A stretch of 19,512 nt of DNA from a bacterium (lineage in GTDB: Bacteria > Spirochaetota > Spirochaetia > JABEVK01), in assembly GCA_021781625.1 (NCBI GenBank), contig JAJXWL010000015.1, positions 1 through 19,512 of the forward strand, in the 5' to 3' direction. Below, one piece after another: positions 1 to 7,329 of the stretch. Made by a program: the position numbers and the translations under genes. Every line of letters begins with the position of its first letter. Positions within the stretch are counted from its first letter, which is position 1. The notes under the pieces were generated by a model. The model saw only the letters and a program-made list of their open reading frames with translations, was not told the DNA's origin and searched no databases.

Positions 1-1
1 A

Positions 2-124
2 AAATATGGCATCACGATGCAGCATACGTTCGTCATGATTAACCCGGCAGGTGAAAAAGTAAAAATCTGGGCGGGAACTGAAACTGTCGCTTCGATTCTC
101 AAAGCCGCCGGCATTTCGTCTTAA
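2..124 (+). CDS. Thioredoxin-like protein, C-terminal end (partial)
   Basis: The first 40 codons visible are the end of a protein whose start lies left of the window. The residues HTFVMINPAGEKVKIWAG followed by a final helix ending ILKAAGISS resemble the last beta strands and C-terminal helix of thioredoxin-fold proteins, where a target residue string precedes a 'NPAGE' turn. The CxxC active site would lie upstream and cannot be seen. The next gene downstream encodes a CcdA-type membrane electron carrier. CcdA proteins pass electrons from cytoplasmic thioredoxin to periplasmic thioredoxin-like proteins, so the two probably act as a pair. The last codons and the stop are copied once more 21 bases downstream, in the same frame. 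Family assignment rests on a short tail and on context. Confidence 0.6.
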   Translation, partial: KYGITMQHTFVMINPAGEKVKIWAGTETVASILKAAGISS

Positions 125-147
125 GCTGTCGGAATTTCGTCTTAAGC
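110..147 (+). repeat. 21-base tandem duplication over a stop codon
   Basis: A 17-base string ending TTTCGTCTTAAGC occurs at 110-126 and again at 131-147, with 16 of 17 positions identical and a period of 21. The first copy includes the final Gly-Ile-Ser-Ser codons and the TAA of the thioredoxin-like gene. The second copy keeps the same frame and repeats those codons and TAA beyond the real stop. It looks like a local duplication in the 3' untranslated region. Confidence 0.75.
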
Positions 148-173
148 CGGCTTCTCGGCCCCTAAAGGATGAC

Positions 174-197
174 GGAAGGGGGGTAGGCCCCCCTTCC
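174..197 (+). promoter_or_regulatory. Perfect GC-rich hairpin before ccdA
   Basis: GGAAGGGGGG at 174-183 pairs perfectly with CCCCCCTTCC at 188-197 around a TAGG loop, giving a 10-bp stem with a 4-base loop. It sits between the thioredoxin-like gene and the ccdA ribosome-binding site. There is no U-run after it, so it is not a standard intrinsic terminator. It could mark a processing point, a stability element or a partial attenuator that sets relative expression of the two genes. Confidence 0.6.
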
Positions 198-227
198 CCC
201 TGTAAAACCCCAACGTGAGGAGAGTTT

Positions 228-974
228 ATGCTGATTCTGATCATTTTTGCATTTCTGGCTGGTGTGGTGACCATTCTTTCGCCCTGTGTCTTGCCGATCC
301 TCCCTGTCATTCTTTCTGGTTCCGTAGGGTCTGGCAAACTTCGTCCCTGGGGTATTGTGGTCGGGTTTATCGTGAGCTTTACCGTGTTTACCCTTACCCT
401 TTCGGCATTGGTTCAAGCTTTACACATCAGTGCTGACGTCCTGCGCTGGGTGGCCGTTGCCCTCATTTTTGTATTTGGTCTTGTCATGGTCATTCCCCAG
501 TTAAAAAATGTCTTTATGCTGGCGGCGACCAGGCTGACCGTACAAACGTCTAAACCCAAAAAGGCAGGGGGGTTTTGGAGCGGTGTGCTTTTAGGTATGA
601 GCCTCGGTTTGGTTTGGACACCTTGTGTGGGCCCCATTATGGCCAGCGTCATCACTTTAGCCCTTAGTCAAACGGTCGATCTGGGAGCCGTCTTGATCAC
701 GTTAGCATATTCCAGCGGTACGGCTTTGCCGCTTCTACTTTTGGTTCTAGGAGGAAGAGGTCTGCTCAACCGTTTTCCCGCTTTAACAAAGAACACCTCC
801 AAAATTCAAAGAGTCTTTGGTGTCTTAATGCTCTTAACCGCCGTGGCTTTGTTCACTGGAGCTGACCGGATGTTCCAAACCTGGCTTTTGCAAACTTTTC
901 CGCAATATGGGTCGGGGTTAACTTTTATCGAAAAGCAAACCATCGTCGAGCAAGCTCTCAAAGCACGTCAATAG
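228..974 (+). CDS. ccdA: CcdA/DsbD-type membrane electron carrier
   Basis: This 248-residue inner-membrane protein matches the CcdA family, which moves reducing power from cytoplasmic thioredoxin across the membrane to periplasmic thiol proteins. Hydrophobic segments fill most of the chain, in the usual six-helix range. The two redox cysteines sit in the expected settings: SPCVLPILP (Cys20) in the first helix and TPCVGPI (Cys133) in the fourth. These prolines flanking the cysteines are family hallmarks. The length is normal for a stand-alone CcdA. A GAGGAG-type ribosome-binding site precedes the ATG. The thioredoxin-like gene just upstream on the same strand is the likely periplasmic partner. 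Whether the acceptor pathway is cytochrome c maturation or general thiol repair cannot be told from this window. Confidence 0.9.
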   Translation: MLILIIFAFLAGVVTILSPCVLPILPVILSGSVGSGKLRPWGIVVGFIVSFTVFTLTLSALVQALHISADVLRWVAVALIFVFGLVMVIPQLKNVFMLAATRLTVQTSKPKKAGGFWSGVLLGMSLGLVWTPCVGPIMASVITLALSQTVDLGAVLITLAYSSGTALPLLLLVLGGRGLLNRFPALTKNTSKIQRVFGVLMLLTAVALFTGADRMFQTWLLQTFPQYGSGLTFIEKQTIVEQALKARQ

Positions 975-1009
975 CGCGTACTTTACAAGAACAAATCCAC
1001 GTTGCCCCT

Positions 1010-1038
1010 TTGACATCCAGATCGCTTAGGTTTAGGCT
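1010..1038 (+). promoter_or_regulatory. Possible promoter before the flavoprotein gene
   Basis: The 231-base spacer between ccdA and the next gene contains TTGACA at 1010-1015, then a 17-base gap and TAGGCT at 1033-1038. The -35 is a perfect match but the -10 is weak (3 of 6). The leader would be about 160 bases and includes a 6-bp hairpin (GCCTCT 1090-1095 with AGAGGC 1106-1111). I see no recognised riboswitch or RNA gene in this spacer. Confidence 0.25.
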
Positions 1039-1205
1039 CCACGCATATAGTTCGACTGATAGAGACGTTTAGCAGTCTGCGGCGTGGGTGCCTCTCGGTT
1101 TGAAAAGAGGCCCTTAGCATTTTCAACGCAAAAAGCGCTGATGATCTGACGTTCTTTTTTCCCAAGAGTTCTCCTCATGAATACATCGCGGTATGTGGAG
1201 GAAAA

Positions 1206-2294
1206 ATGGGTATCGATCTGAAACAACTAGTCATCGGCAATTTGAGCGCGCGAATCCCAATCGTTCAGGGCGGGATGGGGGTCGGCGTTTCGTTATCCGG
1301 CCTGGCCTCGGCAACGGCCAACGCGGGAGGAATAGGGGTCATCGCGGCCGCCGGTATTGGGATGTTTGAACCCGACGGGTTGACTGACTTCTGGGGTGCG
1401 AGTGTGCGTGCTCTCAAAAAAACGATCCGAGAAGCTCGTGCAAAGACAAAAGGAATTCTGGGCGTCAATATCATGGTTGCCCTTAGCAATTTTGCGGATA
1501 TGGTTCGGACAGCGATTGAAGAGAAAATCGATATCATTTTTTCGGGGGCAGGGCTTCCCGTTAACCTCCCGGAATATTTGAACGGGTCAGTGACCAAACT
1601 AGTGCCGATTGTTTCATCGGCACGGGCGGCCACACTCCTAACCAAACGTTGGGTCGACAAATACAGTTACTTTCCTGATGCCATTGTCGTTGAAGGTCCA
1701 AAGGCCGGCGGGCATCTTGGTTTTCAATCCAGCCAGATCAACGACCCGAAATATGAACTGGAAACCTTAGTAACAGAAATCGTTCACGCTCTCAAACCTT
1801 TCGAAGACTTAGCCGGTAGACCTATTCCCGTGATTGCCGGAGGTGGCATTTACACTGGGGCCGACATCAGGCGTCTTATCGAACATGGAGCTGCAGGCGT
1901 ACAGATGGCCACTCGTTTTGTCGCCACCGATGAATGTGATGCCTCGGCGGCATTTAAGACCACCTACCTAAATGCCAAGGAAGAGGACCTTGTCGTCATC
2001 CAAAGTCCTGTGGGAATGCCGGGGCGAGCGATCAACAATACATTTTTAAAGGATGTTGCAGAAGGTCGACATAAACCTTTTTCTTGTCCGTTTCACTGCA
2101 TCGTTACCTGTGATTTCAAAACCGCCCCCTATTGCATTTCATTAGCACTTTTTTACGCCCAGAAAGGCCAACTGGGTCACGGTTTTGCCTTTGCCGGTTG
2201 CAATGCGTGGCGTGTCGACAAAATTATCCCCGTTCAAGAACTCATGGATACTCTGGTTCGCGAGTATGAAGAAAGTACCCCGGAATGTGTGTAG
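1206..2294 (+). CDS. Nitronate monooxygenase / FabK-like flavoprotein
   Basis: This 362-residue protein belongs to the FMN-binding TIM-barrel family of nitronate monooxygenases (formerly 2-nitropropane dioxygenases) and FabK enoyl-ACP reductases. Visible marks are the N-terminal strand with PIVQGGMGVGVS, the GPKAGGHLG segment carrying the presumed catalytic His170, the phosphate-binding AGGGIYTGADI (211-221) and GVQMATRF (231-238). Near the C-terminus is a cysteine cluster, C294-x3-C298-x3-C302-x7-C310, then GFAFAGCNAWRVDKI. The start is fixed by GGAGG four bases before the ATG. Members of this family either detoxify alkyl nitronates or reduce enoyl-ACP. The His residue and overall layout favour nitronate monooxygenase, but no neighbouring fatty-acid or nitro-compound gene decides it. 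It is transcribed alone and faces the RND pump gene tail to tail. Confidence 0.85.
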   Translation: MGIDLKQLVIGNLSARIPIVQGGMGVGVSLSGLASATANAGGIGVIAAAGIGMFEPDGLTDFWGASVRALKKTIREARAKTKGILGVNIMVALSNFADMVRTAIEEKIDIIFSGAGLPVNLPEYLNGSVTKLVPIVSSARAATLLTKRWVDKYSYFPDAIVVEGPKAGGHLGFQSSQINDPKYELETLVTEIVHALKPFEDLAGRPIPVIAGGGIYTGADIRRLIEHGAAGVQMATRFVATDECDASAAFKTTYLNAKEEDLVVIQSPVGMPGRAINNTFLKDVAEGRHKPFSCPFHCIVTCDFKTAPYCISLALFYAQKGQLGHGFAFAGCNAWRVDKIIPVQELMDTLVREYEESTPECV

Positions 2295-2397
2295 CGATAT
2301 TGAAGAAATTTATCGCTGTGTTTCAGGAATTTTTTCGTCGAAAAAATGTCGTAAAATCGACGAAAAAATTCCGATTTACAGCGAAAACAAATTTCGG
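2293..2397. repeat. Long palindromic element in a convergent spacer (element 1)
   Basis: The 130-base spacer between two convergent genes is mostly one palindrome. A perfect 16-bp inner stem pairs 2326-2341 with 2357-2372 (left arm starts GGAATTTTTT, ends CGTCGA) around a 15-base loop. A 7-bp outer stem follows (TCGCTGT 2313-2319 with ACAGCGA 2378-2384), and AAATTT at 2306-2311 and 2389-2394 extends it with bulges. A competing hairpin pairs AGCGATA 2293-2299 with TATCGCT 2311-2317. Read on the minus strand, its motifs (CGAAATTTGT, TCGGAATTTT, TCGTCGATTTTACGAC) recur in the same order in the array at 7841-8022. It could act as a two-way terminator, as a dispersed REP-like repeat, or as both. 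Confidence 0.8.
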
Positions 2398-2424
2398 AGG
2401 ACAAGGAGCACCAGAAAGTAGGAT

Positions 2425-5400
2425 TTAAGCCCTGGAGTGTACTTCACGGTGAAACAACTTGTATAAAACCGGCATGGCAATCAGAGAAAAGAGCATGGAA
2501 GCCGTTAAACCACTCACCATTGCCACCGAAAAAGGTTGCAGGACTTCCCCACCGCTCCCCCATTTAAGAGCCATAGGAAGAAATCCTGCGATGGCGGCAA
2601 GGTTGGTAATCAACACGGGACGAAAACGTTGACCACCAGCCTCTTTCAAAGCCTCTGCAAGAGGGAGGTCTTTATGAAGTCGCTCAATATATTTCACAAC
2701 GAGAATTCCATTATTCACGACCAATCCCAGGACGGTAATCAGGCCTGCAAAGGAAGATACATCTAACTGAGTCCCTGTTATTGCCAGACCGTACAGGACG
2801 GTGCTACCTGAGGCCAGTGTTCCCAAAAACACAGCAAGAGCCGTTCGATAAGATTCAAAAAGAAATAGTAAGATTCCTAAGATGAAGATCACGGACAGTC
2901 CCAAGAGTTCAATCAGTTGTTGAAAAGACTCTTGCTGACTGGCGTAGGTGCCCGAAAGTTGACAGGTTGCCCCATTAAGCTGAAGCTGGCTTAATTGAAG
3001 TTGAAGATCCTTCACGACTTCACTTAGAGGGCGGCTACCCAGCTCAGCGGTGACATGCATAACTAAGGATCCATTGTCATGCTGGACTTCAGTAACGGCA
3101 GATACTTCACGAAGCTGTGCCAAACGTCCTAAAGGTAGAAAGCCACCTTCGGGTGTGTAAACCGGCAACTGTCGAAGTTCATCTAAAGAATAGTCCCGTT
3201 TGTATAAGACCCGTATGGGAATATTTTCTAAACCTCTAGGAAAAGAGGTCACCACAGCCCCCCAACCTGCGACTACCGAATAAGCCGCCACATCATTGAC
3301 TTGTAGTCCCAGCAGGGCTGCTCGAGCTTGTCGAACATCTACTCTAACCTCTTTTTCTTGTGGTGGCGCATCAATTTTCAAACTATTAAGGCCGCCGACT
3401 TTTTTGAGTGCCCCTTCAACCCGCTGAGAAGCCGCCCAAACCTCCGACCAATTTTTTCCAAAGACTTTGACATTAATGGGTTTCCCGGTTCCGGAAAGAT
3501 CATTGAGTCGATCTGCGAGGACTTGATGAAAATCCATCTCGACAGACGGCATTAAGGTTGCGGCGTGGGCTCTGAGGCGTTTCAAAAAATCGAAGGTGGA
3601 ATCAGAACGCTGAGCTTTCAGTTTTACAACAACCTCATCCACATTGGGTGCCGTGTAGGGAGTCCCCATACCCGTTCCTAATTTTCGCACGGTCATTTCG
3701 ACGTCGGAATCTCGTTGGAGAAGCTGGTCTAAAGGCTTTGTCAGGCGATCCATTTCGGCCAAAGACGCACCCTGTGGTCCGTATAAATCTATGACAACTA
3801 TACCTTCATCCCACTCAGGTAAAAAACCACTAGGAATATGACTAAGCACCAGACCAGCCCCGCCAACAGCTACGGTGATAAAAAGTACGACGAACCCGGG
3901 ATGCAGGAGCGAAACTTTCAAAAGCCGGAGGTAACCTTGTTTCAGCAACTCAAAAAACTTACGTTCTTTTGTTGCTTTGACAGTTTCTGGAACGAACCAA
4001 TTCAAAAAGGTCGGTGTATAAAACAGAGAAAAAACCAAAGATAAGAGGATAGTCGATGACAAGGTCAAGGCGAGAGGACGAAAGAAAATCCCTGTAATAC
4101 CGCTGGTAAACGCCAAGGGAACAAAAACTGCGACGGTCGTTAAAGTAGCCGCCAACATTAAAGGAAATATTTCGGCAACTGAAGCTGTCAAAGCACCAGG
4201 GTGACGTTGCTGGCGAAAGCGCACAAAGTTTTCGGTAAGGACGATGGCATTGTCGGCTACGACTCCAATGGCAGCAGATATCCCGCCTAAGGTCATAATA
4301 TTGATCGTTTGACCTAAGAGCTTCAGGAAAAGTAGCTCTAAAAGGACTACCAACGGCAAACCAACTAGCACGGAAAAGGCATAACGCCAGCGTACAAGTA
4401 TAAACACCACGATTCCTAAAATGATGATCACCGCAAGGCCAATGTCCGTTAAAATGCCTTCGAGAGAATTCTGCACAAAGCGCGACAAATCCCACCCTGT
4501 CCAGTGAAGGGGTTGTTGTGCCATGGCCTGTCTCAACTTTTGCTCAATTGCTTTCGAAACCGATAAACTGTCTGAACCTTCCTGCCGTGAAATATCTAGC
4601 ACGGCACCGTCATGTCCGTTAACTCGAATCAAACGGCGATGCGGCGCACTGGCTTGGCTAAGGCTGGCAAGATCACTTACTCGTAGTGGTTTCCCCATTC
4701 GGGTGGCGACAACCACTCCGCCAATGTCTTGTGTTCCACTAAACTCTTTCCCACTTAGTCCAAAAAAAACTTTTTGTCCCTGAGCAATATTCCCAATGAA
4801 AGAAACTTGGTTAGAGTTTCGTAAAGCATTTTCGACGGATAAGGGGTCTAAACCGTACAATTTAAGCCGTTGTGGGTCGAGTTTTACCCAGACTTCAGGA
4901 GTATTACCACCTATGAGAGATATTGAGCGAATTCCTGACACACCAACTAATTGCGGAATCACATCCCACCTTAGTCGTGACCGAAGTTGCTCTTGTGTCA
5001 GATGATCTGACCAAAAGCCATATTCGGTAGTAGGGTAAGCACTAGGAGACATCAAAACAGCCACTGGCGAAGCACCCTGTGGTAACTCGGCGTTGACTTG
5101 ATTGAGTCGAGCTTGGACCTCTTGAAAAGCCTTGTTCATGTCGGTTGCCCAAGTAAAATAAACTTCAACAGTTGAGGATCCTCTATCAGTGGTTGAGATC
5201 ACCTGAGTGACGCCGGGTATTAACTTAAAGATATTTTCTAAAGGTCTAGTAATTTGAATGTCGGTTTTTTGGAGGGAACTAAACCCTAGGTCACAGGTAA
5301 CTTCGATTCGCGGGAAAACGGCCTGTGGGAACACATCTTTGGGTAAGGTAAACCAAGTTGCCACACTAACGGCCAGTCCTACTCCTAGCACGAAAAGCAA

Positions 5401-5442
5401 AGCAAGACGTGCGGAAAAAAGAAGTTCGATGAGTTTTTTCAT
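2425..5442 (-). CDS. RND-family efflux pump, inner-membrane subunit
   Basis: This 1005-residue protein is an AcrB-type resistance-nodulation-division pump that would export substrates using the proton gradient. It shows the family plan: an N-terminal helix, a large periplasmic loop (about 35-325), helices about 330-480, a second periplasmic loop (about 535-840) and helices about 845-1000. The signature helix reads GGISAAIGVVADNAIVLTEN, with Asp397 at the usual first aspartate but Asn398 at the second. In the later helix (LVVNNGILVV) the usual Lys is Asn910. So the Asp-Asp-Lys relay typical of drug pumps is reduced to one Asp, which may mean different coupling or substrates. Its ATG overlaps the stop of the upstream TolC-like gene as ATGA, so the two are cotranscribed and probably translationally coupled. 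No adaptor gene accompanies them. Substrate is unknown. Confidence 0.9.
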   Translation of the reverse strand: MKKLIELLFSARLALLFVLGVGLAVSVATWFTLPKDVFPQAVFPRIEVTCDLGFSSLQKTDIQITRPLENIFKLIPGVTQVISTTDRGSSTVEVYFTWATDMNKAFQEVQARLNQVNAELPQGASPVAVLMSPSAYPTTEYGFWSDHLTQEQLRSRLRWDVIPQLVGVSGIRSISLIGGNTPEVWVKLDPQRLKLYGLDPLSVENALRNSNQVSFIGNIAQGQKVFFGLSGKEFSGTQDIGGVVVATRMGKPLRVSDLASLSQASAPHRRLIRVNGHDGAVLDISRQEGSDSLSVSKAIEQKLRQAMAQQPLHWTGWDLSRFVQNSLEGILTDIGLAVIIILGIVVFILVRWRYAFSVLVGLPLVVLLELLFLKLLGQTINIMTLGGISAAIGVVADNAIVLTENFVRFRQQRHPGALTASVAEIFPLMLAATLTTVAVFVPLAFTSGITGIFFRPLALTLSSTILLSLVFSLFYTPTFLNWFVPETVKATKERKFFELLKQGYLRLLKVSLLHPGFVVLFITVAVGGAGLVLSHIPSGFLPEWDEGIVVIDLYGPQGASLAEMDRLTKPLDQLLQRDSDVEMTVRKLGTGMGTPYTAPNVDEVVVKLKAQRSDSTFDFLKRLRAHAATLMPSVEMDFHQVLADRLNDLSGTGKPINVKVFGKNWSEVWAASQRVEGALKKVGGLNSLKIDAPPQEKEVRVDVRQARAALLGLQVNDVAAYSVVAGWGAVVTSFPRGLENIPIRVLYKRDYSLDELRQLPVYTPEGGFLPLGRLAQLREVSAVTEVQHDNGSLVMHVTAELGSRPLSEVVKDLQLQLSQLQLNGATCQLSGTYASQQESFQQLIELLGLSVIFILGILLFLFESYRTALAVFLGTLASGSTVLYGLAITGTQLDVSSFAGLITVLGLVVNNGILVVKYIERLHKDLPLAEALKEAGGQRFRPVLITNLAAIAGFLPMALKWGSGGEVLQPFSVAMVSGLTASMLFSLIAMPVLYKLFHREVHSRA

Positions 5443-6665
5443 TTTTGGACGTCCTTCTCTTCTTGGCCATACAAGGTAACTAAGGTACTGTAATTATCCC
5501 CGAACGATCGTTCTGCATCTGTAACTTGTGTACGGGCATTTTCCCAATCTAAGGCGGCACTCAAAACATCCACTTCTTTGAGTCGCCCCTCCTGGTATAG
5601 GCTTTGAGCCTCTTTCAAAGCCAATTCCGCATTATGAAAGTCAGCCTCTGCACTTTCCCACAATTGCCGCGTAGAACTCGTTTCTCGAATCAATGTTTCC
5701 AGCTCTAGGGTCTGCTTTTCACGCAGTGCTTCAGCTTGTGCCTTTTGAGCTTTCCAGGTTGACTGCAGACTTTCTTGAATAGCCGTTTGAGCGCCTGCGT
5801 CCCAAAGTGGAAAATCTACCGCCAATCCCCAACGGCGGTTGGGTCCTAGCTGCGTCGGCTGAATGGCACTTGAAAGTTTTACTTGGGGCAACCAAGCTAA
5901 GCGGGCCCTTTCGGTCATAGCTTGAGCAGCTTGGACATCTGCTTCAGCCATGTGAAGCTCCGGCCGAGAGGCAAGGATCTGCGGTAGACGTCGATACCAA
6001 ACGTTGGGCTCAAAGCTTGGAAGGTCTGATGACGATAAAAATCTCAAGGACGAAAGGGCCCATTGGACTCCTGTGACACTTCTTAATAAAGCTAAAAGGT
6101 TTTGTACTTCGGCTGTCTCGCGAAGTTGTGAGGTCAGCAGTGTTGACAACTGATTCTTGACGCGAAGTATATCCCATGACGAATCAACCCCTTCGGCTTT
6201 GAGGAGTTCGAGATGAACCAAATGGTCTTTAAAGAATTTTACTAATTTTGTATCCTCTTTTTGTTCACGAACCAGAACTGACAACCGACTCCAGGAGAGC
6301 GCGACCTCAAGTTTTACTTTGTCGATAAAACTTCGTGTTTGCCATAAATCTTTTTGAACTCGAAACGCCGCGTCAGAAGGTGGGCTAGCTAATCCAGCAA
6401 GATCCCATGAAAGGTTAGCACTCGCCGTGGCTTGCCAGCCACCTACGGAATCGTCCCAACCGGCATCGAGAGTTCCCGTTAGTTGGGGTAAACGTCGAGC
6501 TGTTTCTTCTCGAATCAAGGCTCTATCCGCTTGTGTTTGAGCTGCAAAACTTTGAAGTTCTTTGCTATGGGCAATGGCCAGTTGTTGAAGTTCGGTCAAA
6601 GTTACGGCCCCACCCGGCCAAGCTAGTCCGCTTAGCAGTAACACCAAAGGCACTCTAACACGCAT
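5439..6665 (-). CDS. TolC-like outer-membrane efflux channel
   Basis: This 408-residue protein matches the outer-membrane efflux family. It starts with a signal peptide (MRVRVPLVLLLSGLAWPGGA), followed by two similar halves rich in long amphipathic helices. Typical motifs are LTELQQLAIAHSKEL near the start, LASRPELHMAEADVQAAQAM in the middle (beginning of the second repeat) and LKEAQSLYQEGRLKEVDVLSAALDWENA near the end. Trimers of such proteins form the duct across the outer membrane and periplasm. The length is slightly short for the family (about 420-490). The start is supported by AGGAG eight bases upstream on the minus strand. Its TGA overlaps the RND pump start by four bases. The pair would normally need a membrane-fusion adaptor, which is not present here. 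Confidence 0.85.
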   Translation of the reverse strand: MRVRVPLVLLLSGLAWPGGAVTLTELQQLAIAHSKELQSFAAQTQADRALIREETARRLPQLTGTLDAGWDDSVGGWQATASANLSWDLAGLASPPSDAAFRVQKDLWQTRSFIDKVKLEVALSWSRLSVLVREQKEDTKLVKFFKDHLVHLELLKAEGVDSSWDILRVKNQLSTLLTSQLRETAEVQNLLALLRSVTGVQWALSSLRFLSSSDLPSFEPNVWYRRLPQILASRPELHMAEADVQAAQAMTERARLAWLPQVKLSSAIQPTQLGPNRRWGLAVDFPLWDAGAQTAIQESLQSTWKAQKAQAEALREKQTLELETLIRETSSTRQLWESAEADFHNAELALKEAQSLYQEGRLKEVDVLSAALDWENARTQVTDAERSFGDNYSTLVTLYGQEEKDVQK

Positions 6666-6825
6666 CTATTCTGCTCCTAAAATTATCAAATAACTTTTAA
6701 GACCACCCTAAGCCTTGAGAATGAAGTTGACATGAAATGCTCTCAGAAAAATGGAATTGATAAAATGGATTTTACTTCATCAAGACTTCAGCTCGGCATG
6801 ACACCTTATCTCGCAGGAGGATGCC
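6666..6825. promoter_or_regulatory. Divergent promoter region between the efflux operon and the PepSY gene
   Basis: This 160-base spacer must hold promoters for both directions. On the minus strand GATAAT (6682-6687 on the plus strand as ATTATC) is a plausible -10, but no good -35 lies upstream of it. On the plus strand TAAAAT at 6761-6766 is a plausible -10; TTGACA at 6727-6732 is too far away (28 bases) to be its -35. A 7-bp inverted repeat, ATGAAGT at 6721-6727 and ACTTCAT at 6774-6780, brackets the plus-strand candidate and might be an operator or a leader hairpin. Confidence 0.35.
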
Positions 6826-7329
6826 ATGAGCGTCAAAAAACTATTTTCTTTAACGGCCCTGCTGGCAACAGCAACACTTTCAGCCTTTGCCGGGCCTGCC
6901 GTACAACCTACAGGTCAGTCCACGAAGATCATGAACCCTAGGGTTTCCCTTATCGAGATTCAACAAAAGGTTCTCAAAACTTTACCAGGAGACCGCGTCG
7001 TCGAAATATCGTTAGAAAAGGATCACGACAGCTTGGTTTACAATATGGACTTAGCCTCAGGTCATTACCTCAAGCTCAGTGCTGACACGGGGGCTACTCT
7101 GAAAATGACTCAAGAGAAACCTGAAAAAACTTCAGAACCGGCGATTTCGATGATTCCAAAGCTAACCATCGTTCAAGCACAAGAACTTGCCTTGAAAAAT
7201 CATCCCGAGGCGAAACTTCAAGAAGTAACGCTAGAAGTCCTCCAAGGTGTCTTGGTCTATACATTTGACACTTCCACAGAACTCAAACTCATTTTAAACG
7301 CCGACACTGGCGAAGAGTTGAGGATTTAA
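6826..7329 (+). CDS. Exported protein with two PepSY-like domains
   Basis: This 167-residue protein begins with a clear signal peptide (MSVKKLFSLTALLATATLSAFA, likely cleavage near residue 22). The mature part has two tandem PepSY-like modules, about residues 39-95 and 111-167. Each has a helix (SLIEIQQKVLKTLPG; TIVQAQELALKNHPEA), then 'VVEISLEKD' or 'LQEVTLEVL' strands and a closing LxADTGxxLxM or LNADTGEELRI hairpin. PepSY domains are small envelope modules, sometimes inhibitory to proteases, and often sensory or regulatory. AGGAGG seven bases before the ATG fixes the start. The gene diverges from the TolC-RND operon, so a link to efflux or envelope sensing is possible but unproven. No lipobox is seen. 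Confidence 0.7.
   Translation: MSVKKLFSLTALLATATLSAFAGPAVQPTGQSTKIMNPRVSLIEIQQKVLKTLPGDRVVEISLEKDHDSLVYNMDLASGHYLKLSADTGATLKMTQEKPEKTSEPAISMIPKLTIVQAQELALKNHPEAKLQEVTLEVLQGVLVYTFDTSTELKLILNADTGEELRI

Noticed and set aside
1081..1111. tRNA-like hairpin before the flavoprotein gene
   Set aside because: Only one 6-bp stem is present; no cloverleaf, T-arm sequence or CCA end can be drawn.
3959..4495. 178-codon minus-strand ORF within the RND gene
   Set aside because: It is an alternative frame over conserved pump sequence with no independent domain.
6727..6766. TTGACA and TAAAAT as one promoter
   Set aside because: The 28-base gap is far outside the working range for these two boxes.
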